A stretch of 64,000 bases of DNA from the NCBI GenBank assembly GCA_947172415.1, contig OX359189.1:1138501-1202500 (forward strand), given 5' to 3'. Below are positions 22,690 to 35,100 of the stretch, in pieces. Positions within the stretch are counted from its first letter, which is position 1, and each line of letters opens with the position of its first letter. A program made the translations under genes and the position numbers. The notes beneath the pieces were generated by a model. That model worked only from the letters and a program-made list of their open reading frames with translations. It did not search any database and was not told the origin of the DNA. This DNA comes from Chondrosia reniformis. Taxonomy: Eukaryota > Porifera > Demospongiae > Chondrillida > Chondrillidae.

Positions 22690-23844
22690 ATGAAGTAAGT
22701 TGTCAAGGAATCTCCTTCTCCTAAACGTTTAAGAATATCTAATGTTAAATCGCGGAGACTATTTTGACAATGAAAGTGTATATTGTGTTGTAAGAAATTA
22801 CTGCCTTTTCTCTTTCGTCCAGGTTGGAATTGTGTCAGTTTAGTGGCTATAAGATCCTTCCGGGTCACGGGAAAAGATTAATTCGGACTGATGGAAAGGT
22901 AAATCTTTAGGATTAAATCAAAATATTAATATTATCATTGCATCATTTATCATTTGTATAATTTTGAAAATAATTTTGAAATTTTTTTTTGAGCACACGT
23001 GGGATGTTCTAATAAGAGCTCACCATAATATTCAGCTTGTATTATGTCCTTGATTGTCTGATTGATAAATCTTATACATATATGTATGTATTTTTATTTT
23101 TGATAGGTGTTAAATTTCTTAAATTCAAAGTGTGCTGCATGTTATATGATGAAAAGGAATCCTAGAAGCACAGCTTGGACTGTGTTGTATAGAAGAAAAC
23201 ATAAGAAAGGAAGCGAAGAAGAAGTGAAGAGAAGGCGTGCGAGAAGAAATGTCAAATATGAAAGAGCAGTTGTTGGTGCTACATTAAGTGAAATTAGGAC
23301 AAAGAGAGACCAAAAGCCAGAAGTTCGCAAGGCTCAGAGAGAACAGCTAATAAGGTAAAATACAGCTTTCCATCTTCTGTAGAGTGCAACTGTACAGAAG
23401 ACTACGTATTATAAAGTCCCTAGTCGTGCATGTATCCCATTTATATATATGTAGTTTATTTACTGCATGAAGCATATTATACCCAATAGTAGCACAAGCT
23501 ATGAATTCCTTAATCAAATGTCTTAATCATTGAAACTGATCAGAAAATTTATCCAGAGTGTGGTCTTTATTGTTGAAAAGTTCTTTCTTTTACTTTTCCT
23601 TTGCAGAGCAGCCAAAGAGAAGGCCAAACAGAAAGAAGATAAGAAGAAACTACAAAAGGTATTTCTTCACTTCCTTTGTATTTCCTTTATACATCTCTGC
23701 CATGCCCTTGATGTATACACTGTTAGAGCTCTCTCCATTTCAAACTGTATATAGTTGGGACAGGCTGGAAAGCCTCTTCAGCAGAAGCAAAAGGCTACAA
23801 AGGTAGTAAAGGCTGCGGCACCAAAAGTTGGAGGGAAAAGATAA
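22690..23844 (+). CDS. RPL24: 60S ribosomal protein eL24
   Basis: Five exons: 22690-22694, 22823-22898, 23107-23354, 23607-23658 and 23764-23844, encoding 153 residues (human 157). It is a structural protein of the large ribosomal subunit near the intersubunit bridge eB13. The first exon holds only ATG plus two bases, a layout typical of ribosomal protein genes. Recognisable blocks are [48 protein letters not shown] and the C-terminal KVGGKR. The usual zinc-like Cys positions are reduced, as in animal eL24. An AATAAA poly(A) signal lies at 23879-23884. Confidence 0.97.
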
Positions 23845-23994
23845 CTCAATTGCAAGCAAATATTGTCTGTTGTCTGTTAATAAATTTTATAAATTCCCAC
23901 GTGGTGGTCATGTGATACATTAAGGGCGGGGCGATTGCTGGGAAGGCGTATACGCTGGAAGGGTATTCGCTTTTGCTGACGCCCAGCTAAAGTC

Positions 23995-26900
23995 ATGGCA
24001 TTCAGTCGAGGTCATTCCATGTACTACAAGTAAGAACGAACTTCTTCTGAGAGAAAGTGTTGAGCATTTTCTGTCTTTGTAGAGAGATTCCTTCCCCGTC
24101 CCTCAAAATAGCTGGTTTGATAATTCGCCGTAAGGACGAAAATACGCCTCTATCCTTTCATCAGCCCTTGACATACAAGCAAGAGGACTACGAGGTTCTT
24201 TTGAGGAGATGGCAGACGCCGCCCTTTCAGCGCCACCTCTCCGTTCTCTCCGGGCCCCTGGTGCAGGGCCAAGTACCCGAAGTGACTCTAATGAAGGAGT
24301 GCTACGGCTGGACGAGCAACCTTGCCGCGAAAGCAGGCATGAAGAAGGCCAAAGGGGTCAAAGGTCAGTCTGCAATGAGGAGTATGCGAATATAACCTGA
24401 AGCCATATGATTGACATGTGTATATGAGGCTGTTGGGGAAATACAAATATAATATACTATCCATATATGAAGTAGAACCTGTCAAGTTGGAGTTACTGCA
24501 AGCTGTTTCACTGGGTACAGTAGCTATAACTGCCCTCCTTCCCTCTTTCCTTCTCTTTCCCAGGTCTGAGGGCAGTGTTTCTTGCTTCGTGTGGTGGTGG
24601 TACCCAAGTCGACCAGGAAACTAGCAACCCACTTGAGCAGTGTGTTATCTTGAGCTATGTCGTACCAACTAATAGAAAGAGTATGTCACATGTTATTCAA
24701 ATGAAAATATGCATTAATTAATATTAATAGCAAAATAATTAATTGTAAGAATTTTGTTGCAAAATGCAGATTGAACAATCATGGACAGTTTTAATTTTTT
24801 GCTACATACAAACTCTATCAAGGAAATTGACTATTAATTTTACCATTTAATATTCATTGTTGATACTGCATTATATGATCTATATATGCACCTACTGTAA
24901 CCTTAGGCTACCTTGTTACTATTTTAGTATTTTACCATATTTGGATGTATATTCACACCTAATATTTTAGATGTAATTATTCATGACCTCTGTTAGATTC
25001 CACTGTGATTGATCATTATCCTGATAATACCATCTTTCCAAAATTCTACTGTCTTCAATCTCTTCTTTGGAAAATGTATCACAAGAGAATAGCAATTCAT
25101 CCTTACACTAAACAGTTACTCTCCAATTTGGATCAGTAAGTTGGCTGCTGTTAAATGTATATATAAAATTTAATATGGAGTTCATTGTGATTATTCAACT
25201 CAATTAGAAGAAAATGTCTTAACCTTTAAAAATCAGGTTTCTTGTGTGATATGTAGTTGGCTTCGTGAACAACATGCAGTGCCGGGAGCCATTGGGTCTC
25301 TTTTTACATACTCATTAACTAAGAAATGCAAAATGGCCGTGTTTAATCCACTCTTCCAACTACACCTCGAGGAGGAAACAAAACAGAGAATCTCTTCAAT
25401 TACAACTCCAAAGAAACAATCTTTAAAGGATAATAAGTTAAACTCTACTCCGGTTGGATTTGGGATTCCAAGGGATATCTCCTTTGATTTGTCTCTCTTG
25501 ACATTTAAAGAAGAGGAAAATGAAGAAGAAGAGGATGGGGAGGGAAACCAGATAGTTCCAGAAGAAGCAGATCCTGGTGAAGTGGGATGGCTGGATAAAA
25601 CGGAAGATTTGGTAGACAGGCAGTCGTGCAGAATTGCCTGGTTTGATGTTAATACTGTTTAAATCTCTCTGATTTAGGTTGATCGCGTGGTCATAAACCC
25701 ATTCTTTGGCCAAGGTGTTACTGTCAATTTCAATAAACTTCAAAATGTTGCTTCTGCAACTCCAGATTCAAAGCCTCAAGGGTAAGTCCAACAAAAGACT
25801 ATTCAAAGATAATTAGCAGATTAATATATATAGTTGTTTTCACTGTAGAACCTTCTTCGGTAAATGATTAAAACACCTCTCTCTCCCTTCCTCCCTCCTG
25901 CCCTCCCTCCCTCTCTCCCTCCCTCTTTGTCTTAGGGAAAACCAATGGGCAGACAAGTATCCTCTGCACAAGTTTGCATGTGAAGGAGATGTGACTGGTG
26001 TGCAGGAGGCCCTGGAGGGCGGAATTGAAGTTGATGAGAAAGACGTGGATCACTGGTCAGCCTTGCACTATGCAAGCTGGTATGGGAGCCTCGATGTGGT
26101 TGGCTATCTTGTTGAATCAGCCAAAGCATTTGTAAATATTAAGTGAGTGAATTTTTGTCAGCATTTCAACTAAGAAGACTACATTTTCAGTGCCTTCTGC
26201 TTATTGGTGGAACTAAAATATTCTTTTAAAGAAATTAAATATAAGTGTATTTCTAATTAAGCAGCCATTTTATGCCTAGTAATATATGTATGTGTACTTT
26301 TGGTTGGTGTTCCTATGTATGTAGAAGTGAATCTGGTTCAACTCCACTGCACCTGGCAGCCCATCAGGGTCACAGCCATATAGTAGCCTACCTCCTCCAG
26401 AGAGGAAAGGCGGACAAGGTTTGCAATGCAGTGATACACTTCTTTGTGGTGGTTCATCTTTAGTATTTTGGGTGTCTAGTTTAGCACAGTTAGAATATAT
26501 CCCTATCATCTAATCAGTGATGTTCTCCTTTCTAAAGTAGAGTTTTAAGCTTGTATTTAAAGAGACATTTAGCAAGCTCATCATTGCATCCTATTTATAT
26601 TATTGACTGCAGAGCATCAAGGACACTGAGGGTCACACTGCACTTGAAGTGTGTCTGGCCAGTAAGAAGGAAGATTGGAAAGGGTGTGCTGAAGCACTGA
26701 AAGAAAAACATGTGAGAAAATATAATTTCTTACCCAAATGTTGCAACAATTAAACCTGTTTTACAGGCTTCAGATATCATAGTGGAAAAGTACAAGCTTC
26801 CGTCCCACATCTCCAAGAGTGTGCTGGCGCGAGATGTGCCCGAAACCACTCCTGAACTTGCTAGAAGAATTAAAATAGCTGAGGAGAAGGTAATTACTGG

Positions 26901-29560
26901 GAGAGGTACCTTGATATAGTTTACATGCTATGCTGTCTTCAATTTCAGCTCAAAACGCAGTCTTGTAGAATTGATATTGGAAATGGTTCTCATGTTGTAA
27001 GTTGAGTCCAAAATTGTAAAGGGATCTTTTAGCATGCCTGTAATGTCTTTTTGTAGATCATTGATCTAAAGGATGGTCCTGATACAGTGGGAGGAGAAAT
27101 GATTAATGTAAGACTAACAAGCTTGACCTCTATGACCTATGAACTATGACCTGCCTTATTTCTAAACTTACTTTCTCTCAAAGACCATACTGGAAAAACT
27201 GGCCATAAAGGAGGAGTATAATAAGCAGTTTGCTCTGTGGGCCACCTCCCCCTCCCTGGGTAGGTGGGGCCATATTTATATTCGCTTTATACAGGAAGAC
27301 CTGTTTAATCATTCTGTGTGTTTTCCTCTTAATTTTGGGCACTAGAGATCCAACTTGGAGATCGGGACAAACCAATGGACATAGTCAAAAGATGGAATAA
27401 GCTGGTCCAACAAATTGGAGGGGATGTTCCAAGAAATAGGGAAATTCCCCAGCTTTTTATAAGACCAAATGTCTTTTACACATCAGACAAGGATAAGCGC
27501 GTTAGTTAACTGTACACAGTGATGGCAATATAGATATACCTGTACATGAATAGTAAACAATTTTTATTTATGTACGTAGGTATCAGATTTGAAGGCATTG
27601 GAGATTAAGTTTCTTGATGTAAGTAATGTGCTGAATAGTGTCAATTCACTGTGCTAGTTCATACAAGAGGCTGTGTATCTGATAGTCCAATTGTAGCTCA
27701 GTGGCAGAGATATATTGATGACCTCTAACATTCATTCAAAGAATTAGTTGCCCTATATGCTTTTACTGTAGAATGATGTAGTATGTAGGAACATGTCATT
27801 TCAGGTTACTTTTGTGATGAAAGTTTCATTTCCTCCCCTCCCCTCCCCCCTCATAGTGTCAGCGGCATGTTGTTTGTGGTAACTATCCCTGCACCCTGGC
27901 AGAAGCCATATACTTAGCAGGTATATCGTTACAAGTGAGTGAGTGTGAAGGGTATGTGTGTGCCATATTTTAATAATGTTCCTTTTCTCTTCACTAAAAT
28001 GACAGTTTGTAATAATGCTTATCAAAATCTCTGTAGATAAATCATGGAGATTTCAATGAGTCTCTGCATTCACCGGGAAGCCTAAAGTGGGTTCCGTGAC
28101 TATTTTGTGGTAGTCTTGTTATAACTATTAAACCATGTATTCCAAAAGATGAAGAAAGTAAAAATAACAGATGCCAGAATCTATCCACTGGCTTTAGCGT
28201 AGATGTTACCTACATTATCCCCTTCTTATTCTTCTTCAACTTCATTTCTTTTACTCTTTATCATATTTGTAATTGATTGAGGTTCAAAAACCAGAGCTAC
28301 GTATGTAGTCTGATAAAATCAGATTACGTAGATCAGCTCCATAGCTGACCACCTTAGGCCTATAATATTGTATGTGAGATGAGCTTTGTTTCAACTTGTG
28401 CCTTCAGCTCTGAGCTAAAGTCAATTCTACCAGTTTGGTTGTATAATAATCAGAAACAAATGCCTGAAATTGAAAAGAAGGTTGTAGCACAGTATGCCAA
28501 GATATCAGAGTCCAAGAATAGGAACTTGGAAGTAAGAAGCAATATAGTGATCACTAAGTCGTTGCTTTTATTTTACTATCTGTCCAATAAATTTCAAATA
28601 TAGATTTTATATAGAGAATATAAGAAATTCTGCTCCCACTGGCCTTTTTATGGATCATTCTTCTTTCCAATCCAATGCACAAACAAGGTAAGATTGATAA
28701 GGCCTCTTGGAAAGCGTTTAATGGATTGTGTTAATTGCCTACTTATTAATGCTCTACAGCCTGCCCGGTTGAGTGCCTTGCAGGGACACACCCTCACTTT
28801 GGGAATAAATACAAAGTGTATCACAATCATTAGCAAGGAGCCGTGTGTAAGTATTCACCATTTGTACCTAATATGCCATCCTGTTGGATATGGAGTATAG
28901 AGTTAGGTATGTATAAATATGGAGAGATTAACATGTGGACACCATCTGGACTAGTGGAATAGGGAAGAAGACTGTAACCTCATCCAAAGCTGTATAGACA
29001 TTCCTTTGAGTTATGTTAGCCATATCTGTATATGGTATAGTTGACATATAAAATAGGGCCAGTATGGTAAATGTATAGAATGTGTGACTTCCAATGACAG
29101 CTGTATCTATGTACTGTTACAATGCATAATTGTGAAGTGATTCTAAACTTAAGAAAAAATGACATGGTCTAAAACTCCTCTACAAGAAGATTATAAAGTG
29201 TGTTAAAAGTGTCTGAAGCCCATTGCTTACATGTCTCTTCAGGTTTAGTTCCCCTATAGGCTCTTTTACAGAATAGGCATATTGTATGTAGGAAAATGGT
29301 ATCTTAGATTTTTCATGTGTTAAAAATCACTTCTTGCCATAAATACTTGCGTACCATCTCTCTGGTGGGTGTAGAGGTTGGTTCAGCAGTACCCCATTGA
29401 TGGCCTAGACTGGGATGCCTCCTCAGCGAGAATGGAGCTGCAGATCACAGTCCACAACACGGGAGATGTGGCAATATTTAAGACCAAGCGACTAGGCCTT
29501 CTCAAGACAGTGCTCCAAAAGTTTATTAACATTAGAAGATCTTTCTCAGACACTTTGTAA
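23995..29560 (+). CDS. KRIT1: KRIT1 (CCM1) scaffold: Nudix-like, NPxF, ankyrin, FERM
   Basis: Twenty-one exons, starting 23995-24029, 24083-24363, 24564-24680, 24997-25135, 25257 to about 25611 and 25678-25781, and ending 28604-28689, 28774-28846 and 29375-29560; about 839 residues (human 736). The N-terminal part (KIAGLIIRRKDEN...FPKFYCLQ...NLDHWLREQHAVPG) matches the KRIT1 Nudix-like domain. NPLF and VVINPFFG correspond to its NPxY/F motifs. Ankyrin repeats follow (DHWSALHYASWYGSLDVVGY, GSTPLHLAAHQGHSHIV), then a FERM domain (PQLFIRP, WPFYGSFFFP, final F3 strand VHNTGDVAIFKTKRLG). KRIT1 binds Rap1, HEG-type receptors and CCM2 in animals; these partners are inferred. An acidic insert (EEENEEEEDGEG) lengthens the linker. 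The donor of exon 5 is uncertain: candidates at 25612 (66-nt intron) or nearer 25648 keep the frame. One acceptor (28773) is a weak TTGAG. Confidence 0.93.
29239..29330 (+). repeat. Dispersed ~85-bp repeat copy in KRIT1 intron 20
   Basis: Shares the full ~80-bp block (ggtttagttcccctataggc ... tatcttagatttttcat) with 53612-53692 in the same orientation and with 37216-37312 in inverse orientation. It has no coding potential; probably a short non-autonomous element. Confidence 0.8.
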
Positions 29561-30005
29561 TTTGTTACACTTTTATTATCAATGTTTCAAAATGTGCAAC
29601 GTGATTATTGTTTTATAAATTAATGATGAATAATATACATTCCATAGGACAGCTTGTAGGGATCCATACGTGTATATATACATAGGTATCTCATATATAG
29701 GAGCTCTGTGATATATACTTACATCACAGATTGGTATATGGACCAGAGCTGATTATGTAACTTTATACCACCCATTTCACAATTTAAGATAAAAATTTTA
29801 TATCTTTTTATACTTTATTTTTTCATCTCTAAGCCAGAGTGCCATTATCGACCATAATACAGTATGGTCGATAATTGATATCCTACTTCAACAGTCAATG
29901 GCGGCGCAATCCGGAAGTCAATCAAGAATCAAGGAATTATTAAACTTAGCGTAGTACTACTTATGCCCAATATAGGAGTAGATATACGTCCTTTCGCCTT
30001 AAGAT
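29561..30005. other. KRIT1-MANEA intergenic spacer
   Basis: AT-rich, about 445 bp. Two self-complementary tracts, around 29692-29730 (atatatag ... ctctgtgatatatac ... acatcacaga) and 29850-29880 (tatcgaccata / tatggtcgata), could fold. No coding potential is seen. The right end must contain the promoter of the intronless gene at 30006. Confidence 0.55.
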
Positions 30006-31304
30006 ATGAGAACGTTGTCTCGTCTATTAGGAGTAAGAAAGAAGCAACTATTCTACTTGGTGCTTTCTATAATCATTATCTCCATTCTACTGATCATTAA
30101 AAATGTATATTCTGACTCGGGAGGAGGCGAAGAAGAACAGAGCACCAGTCACTCTCTTGTGTTGCAACGTATTCCCAAACCAAAGACAGAAGAGAAGCAA
30201 GTTCGACAAGTTATAAAACAAATTATAAACCCTCACCCAAACTACTGTGCTCACGTCTTCTACTACATGTGGTGGGGCAACCCTGAACACGACGACCAAT
30301 GGGTTCACTGGAACCATCGCTTTCTCTCTCATTGGGATCCGAATACAGCCAAGCAATATCCGCAAGGTACTCACGAGCCTCCAGACGACTTAGGGTCCAG
30401 TTTCTACCCGGAGTTGGGTCCCTACAGTTCAAAGGACCCTGAAGTGATAGACACGCACATGCAACAAATACGCGATGCGGACATTGGCGTAGTAGTAGTA
30501 TCGTGGTACCCGCAGGGGCTAGGCGACGAGAATGGGAAACCAGTGGACCCGTTAATACCAGTATTATTGGACAAAGCTCATGAGTACTCGCTCAAAGTAG
30601 CCTTACACATTGAACCTTACGCTGGTAGATCAGCCAGAACTGTTTTAAAGGACATTGAATATCTGCACAGACATTATGCTTCTCACCCGGCCTACTTTAA
30701 AATATCCGTTTCAGGCAAGGATGCCCTACCAGTTGTGTACATCTATGACTCTTACAAGACACCTGCCAGTGACTGGGCAGAGATTTTTAGTCATCGTGGT
30801 TTTCTTAGCATTCGTGGTACAAAAAATGATATAGTTGCAGTTTCCCTGTTTGTGCATAAGGATCATGAATCACTCGTTACAAAAGGTGGTTTCAATGGAT
30901 TCTATACTTACTTTACCACTGACAGATTTTCATTTGGATCCAGTTTGAAAAATTGGAAGTACTTATCAGAGTTTGCTAGTAGAAACAGACTCCTATTCAT
31001 TCCAAGTGTCGGGCCGGGATATGATGACTCTCAGGTGCGTCCATGGAACCAAGTCAATTGGAGGAATAGAGAGAGTGGCATGTACTATACAAGAAGCTTT
31101 AAAGCTGCCATCAGCCTTCGGCCCCGCTTTCTCTCCATCAGTACATTCAACGAGTGGCATGAAGGAACACAGATAGAGCCAGCGGTACCAAAGGAGAGAG
31201 AGGATGGGGATGCGTACTTAGACTATTCTCCGGCAGATTCTGACTATTATTTACAACAAACAGCTGAAAATTTGCAGCATTTTCAATGCACATATTATTT
31301 ATGA
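30006..31304 (+). CDS. MANEA: Glycoprotein endo-alpha-1,2-mannosidase (GH99), intronless
   Basis: A single ORF of 432 codons (human MANEA 462). A short basic N-terminus (MRTLSRLLGVRKKQ) precedes one transmembrane anchor (LFYLVLSIIIISILLII), then a stem and a luminal GH99 domain, as expected for a type II Golgi enzyme. Domain blocks include VFYYMWWGNPEHDDQWVHWN, HEPPDDLGSSFYPELGPYSS, GVVVVSWYPQG, the catalytic-region LKVALHIEPYAGR, YFTTDRFSFGSSL and the C-terminal FNEWHEGTQIEPAVP. In animals it cleaves glucosylated mannose from N-glycans, a glucosidase-independent trimming route. MANEA versus MANEAL cannot be separated. The lack of any intron, while neighbours have 5-21 exons, suggests either retroposition or intron loss. 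Confidence 0.95.
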   Translation: MRTLSRLLGVRKKQLFYLVLSIIIISILLIIKNVYSDSGGGEEEQSTSHSLVLQRIPKPKTEEKQVRQVIKQIINPHPNYCAHVFYYMWWGNPEHDDQWVHWNHRFLSHWDPNTAKQYPQGTHEPPDDLGSSFYPELGPYSSKDPEVIDTHMQQIRDADIGVVVVSWYPQGLGDENGKPVDPLIPVLLDKAHEYSLKVALHIEPYAGRSARTVLKDIEYLHRHYASHPAYFKISVSGKDALPVVYIYDSYKTPASDWAEIFSHRGFLSIRGTKNDIVAVSLFVHKDHESLVTKGGFNGFYTYFTTDRFSFGSSLKNWKYLSEFASRNRLLFIPSVGPGYDDSQVRPWNQVNWRNRESGMYYTRSFKAAISLRPRFLSISTFNEWHEGTQIEPAVPKEREDGDAYLDYSPADSDYYLQQTAENLQHFQCTYYL

Positions 31305-32118
31305 GCCATGTACCACTCCATTTGTAGGATTTTATTACCAATAGGTGTGCTTTGTACTTAAATGATAACAGCATGGAAAAAGAAATTATATAATTTAGAT
31401 ACAATATCTGTAGTACACCAATTTTGTGTCTGACATCATTCAAATTATGGACCCCACATGAAACACTAATGCAAGAACCTCAACCTTGATGGATTCATTA
31501 AGAAACTATATAGTCCTTACATAGATGCCATTAGGTAAGGCATGTTTCTAAGAGGATTAATGGGTGTGCCTAGTACTGGAAGCATTAGTACCATTACATT
31601 AAGTATGTGTGTGAGTGAACGCATATATATACAGGTACATAAAAGATAATTACACTTACAATAACAATGCAATAAACATTATGTAAGAATATTAATATAG
31701 TTACCATGCCTACCAGTGATGCACTACTATATATTATACTATTATATTTATATAAATGCTGTACAAGCTACACATACAGTTGCACACTCTTATGTACTCA
31801 TGTATGTAAGTTTTCAATTAGCATTAACCACACCTCAGGTGAACCTCATCGGTTAACATTCACTATTACTTATATTAGTTTCACCCAGCAAGGCAAAGAT
31901 GAGGCACACCGCCCTAAAACTACAAATCTTCAGTACTATATGTATGTGTGCATGACCATATGGTTAAACTGACACTGAAATTGGAGGAAACGTGCTTGGA
32001 TGGATGCATTTCATAGAAGACACCCCTAATTTAAAATTTAAACACCAAAAATTATTGTTACATTACCCTTTGACATTTGATGAAAGTTTTCTATTTTATA
32101 AATTTTAAGGAAAAAAAG
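31305..32118. other. Convergent 3' spacer MANEA / MRPL19
   Basis: AT-rich, with no convincing exon. The ORF at 31706-31972 is low-complexity (runs of L, Y, T) and is not supported. Both neighbouring genes end into this region. Confidence 0.55.
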
Positions 32119-35100
32119 TTATCTCCTTTTTCTTTTATACATTGTTAGTTCTGTGTTTCCATCCGGCTGCATATCCTCATCTACAGTACTCTCCTCAGGA
32201 GGCATATCTCTTAGATAGTACAGCTTTCCCGATTTTCTTTGCTGCAATTTAAGCACTTCTATCTTTCTGATGGAAGGAGAATAAAGATCAAACATTTCTT
32301 CAACACCCAGGCCATCAAAGGCATTCCTTAAAACAAAAGTAGAGCCATTTCCATTGTTCCTTCGACCTATACAAATGCCCACAAATCTGGTTTCTCCACT
32401 AGGAGAATGCTTGTCTGCTCTAGTTACTGCTATATAACTCCCAGCTGTGAAAAATGGAATGTTCAATTTTGCTCTCCTCTTCTGGACATCAGATCTCACC
32501 AAAAAGGTGATTAAGTTAGTTTCAGCAGCTTTCGGACTGAAACAGACTTTATTCTTGAACAAGACAGCAGCCCCTGGTCCATTTCGTCTCAAGTCCTCAT
32601 CAGACGGATCTTGAGAACTTTCCTCACTAAGAAGACGGTCTGGAGGGGGAAACAAGCAAAAGCAGTTAGTAAATTAAAAATTAAAAAAATTCCAACAACA
32701 ACCAATCAAGTGGTCCATTAGCTCAGGCGGTTGCGCATTGGTCTTAGGTACGCGGTATGAGACGCTTAGGTCTTCAGTATGAGGTCATCATGCGTATGCA
32801 TGCTTTCATATGTTGAACTTTGAACTTTGTTGTAAAGAAGGCGTCTTCCTGCTGAAATGTCGAGATTGCACTGTGGCGTCGGACAGTATACCAAACAGTT
32901 GATGGACCTTGCAGAGAAATGACCCGTGTTCACTGGCAGAGGCAAAAAACCATCCAATAAAGAAGTCTTGGCAGTGATCGCCTTGATCAAGAAGTGCTGA
33001 CAGGGATCTTTTTTACGCCTTCCGCAGACAAGCCATGTTCGTGCGGTTGGCATACCAGAGCTGCCGCCAGGAAGCAGGTGAGGCAGGCACAGTCAGACGC
33101 TTCTGCTTCGTCCACGCCCACCGTAGCGGTTTCTAAAGTAGCAGTTTTATCCTCTGACGCTCCTGCAACCGGTGAGCCCTCCTGCACGTCACCTGGCTTG
33201 AGCTCTCTCTATGTGTCTGTTGACCCCATTACACCTTCCACTTCCACCACCGCTGCATCCATATGCAGCACAACCGCTTCAGCAGATCTGCCTAAGGTTG
33301 GATCTGGACCAGTGCCTCCAAAATTTGACAGTAGCAACTTCCAATCACCTACTATTGGTGAGCTGAGGGCAATTGGCATTGGGATCAAGACCTTTCCGGG
33401 CAAGCTGGATCTGCTGGTCTATTGCCCATTGAAGGGCAGGTGTCCTCACTGCAAGTCTGCACTAATCACAGCAAACTCAGTCGGCAAGCGGAAGTTGTGG
33501 TACACCATCCCTTGGCCAAAGACAATCGTTGGAGTGGACATGAAGTGTGGCAAATGCAACAAGCACTTTATGACCCACGACACAAACTATGTGAACACCC
33601 TCCTTTCAGAGGAGCAGATCAAGCAGGAGTTTGTCACAGCCAAGGGCAATGGAAGCCACATTTCCCTGCTGCGCTTGCTTTGGTCAGGTTTGACTGTGGC
33701 CCAAGTGGAGCAATACATCCAGGACGAAGTCCGGGAACACTACCTCCTGCTGAAGTCCAAGTACATTGAACTTTGGGACAAGGTACAGTTGAACCCGCTT
33801 AAGATGAACTCGCTTAAGATGAAATTTCGGTTAAAATGAATTTTTTTTCACAGTCACGAGTTTACCGAATACATTCCTATAGTTTAGCGCTTCGGTTAGT
33901 GTGAAAATATTTTTTGTACATTTTCGGATAAGGTGAAATTTTATCCAAGAATCTGTAATGGCTATAAGCAAGAAAGCGCTTTCTCTTTAAGATAAGAAAG
34001 AAATTATTAAAGCTTTGAACGAGGGCGCTGGTCAATCTGGAATAAAGATGGCAATAGCAAAAACGTTTGGGATAGAAACTCTACCATATCAGATATCATT
34101 AAAAATTGTACAAGGATTATCGGCACTTACAAGCAGTCTATCTTTGAGTCTTCTAGAAAACGATCATGATTGAGAACATCCACGTACAACGACATAGAGG
34201 AAGCGATCTTGATCTGGCTAGTAGTACACTTTATACTTTACGCATTTTGAATATTACAGGTATGAAAATTATGATTTCTTTTAAGACAAAATTTCTATTA
34301 AGACGAACTTTTTAGTTGTCCCAGCCATTTCATCTTAATCGGGTTCAACTGTATTTACATTATTTACTCAAATATAGAATATATTGTTACTGCTGTAACT
34401 TTTTGTTTGCTATTCTTGCCACTAAATTATATACTACTATTTTTCTTTCTTCCGTTTGTTTTGAAATCTAGGAGGATGCTATGTGTGGTGTTGGCAAGGT
34501 GAATGTGGCTCCCCGCGATGCTTTTCCTCCATTCCCTTCCCATTATGTTCCGTGCAGACCGCACCTAACGGCAATGTTTGTCAGGGACTACTGGGAGAAC
34601 AAGTCACACATCATACATGAGCTGCATGCCATTGTCAGCAATCACAGTCTTGCAGTCGACCTCCAGCGCTAGGTTGTCAAACGTACTCTTGGTAGTGACG
34701 TAGTGGGCCACGGTGGGCAGATGTTCACCATATGTGGTGACTTTGGTGTCATCTGTGGAGTATATGTAGTGCCCGACACAGCACTCTCCTGGGTGAAGAA
34801 AGCCATGGATGAAGTAATTGAACAACATAAGTCTGCAGGAGTGGAGGTGCCCCGGTCCTTGTACATAGACTGTGGATGCTGCAGTGGCACTCCTCACTCC
34901 ACCTTGAGCAACACAGGCACAAGCGTTGCAGCCTTAAAGCGGTCATCCTTTTCAGTCAAGCTCGATGCTATGCATCTCATGCTACGCATTGGGCGAGAAA
35001 TGAATGCCGAGCACCCCCGTCATAAGAAGTTCCTTGTTGACCTGAGCCATGCAATCTTCGGGCAGCATGAGGGTGATCAGCAGCAGTTAATGAAGGCTAG

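Noticed and set aside
27686..27760. tRNA-like 'gtagctcagtggcagag' in KRIT1 intron 15
   Set aside because: It matches an A box, but no T-arm, anticodon stem or acceptor pairing follows.
33422..33769. Plus-strand 115-aa ORF
   Set aside because: Out-of-frame shadow of block 1 of the decayed element, which contains the paired CxxC motifs.
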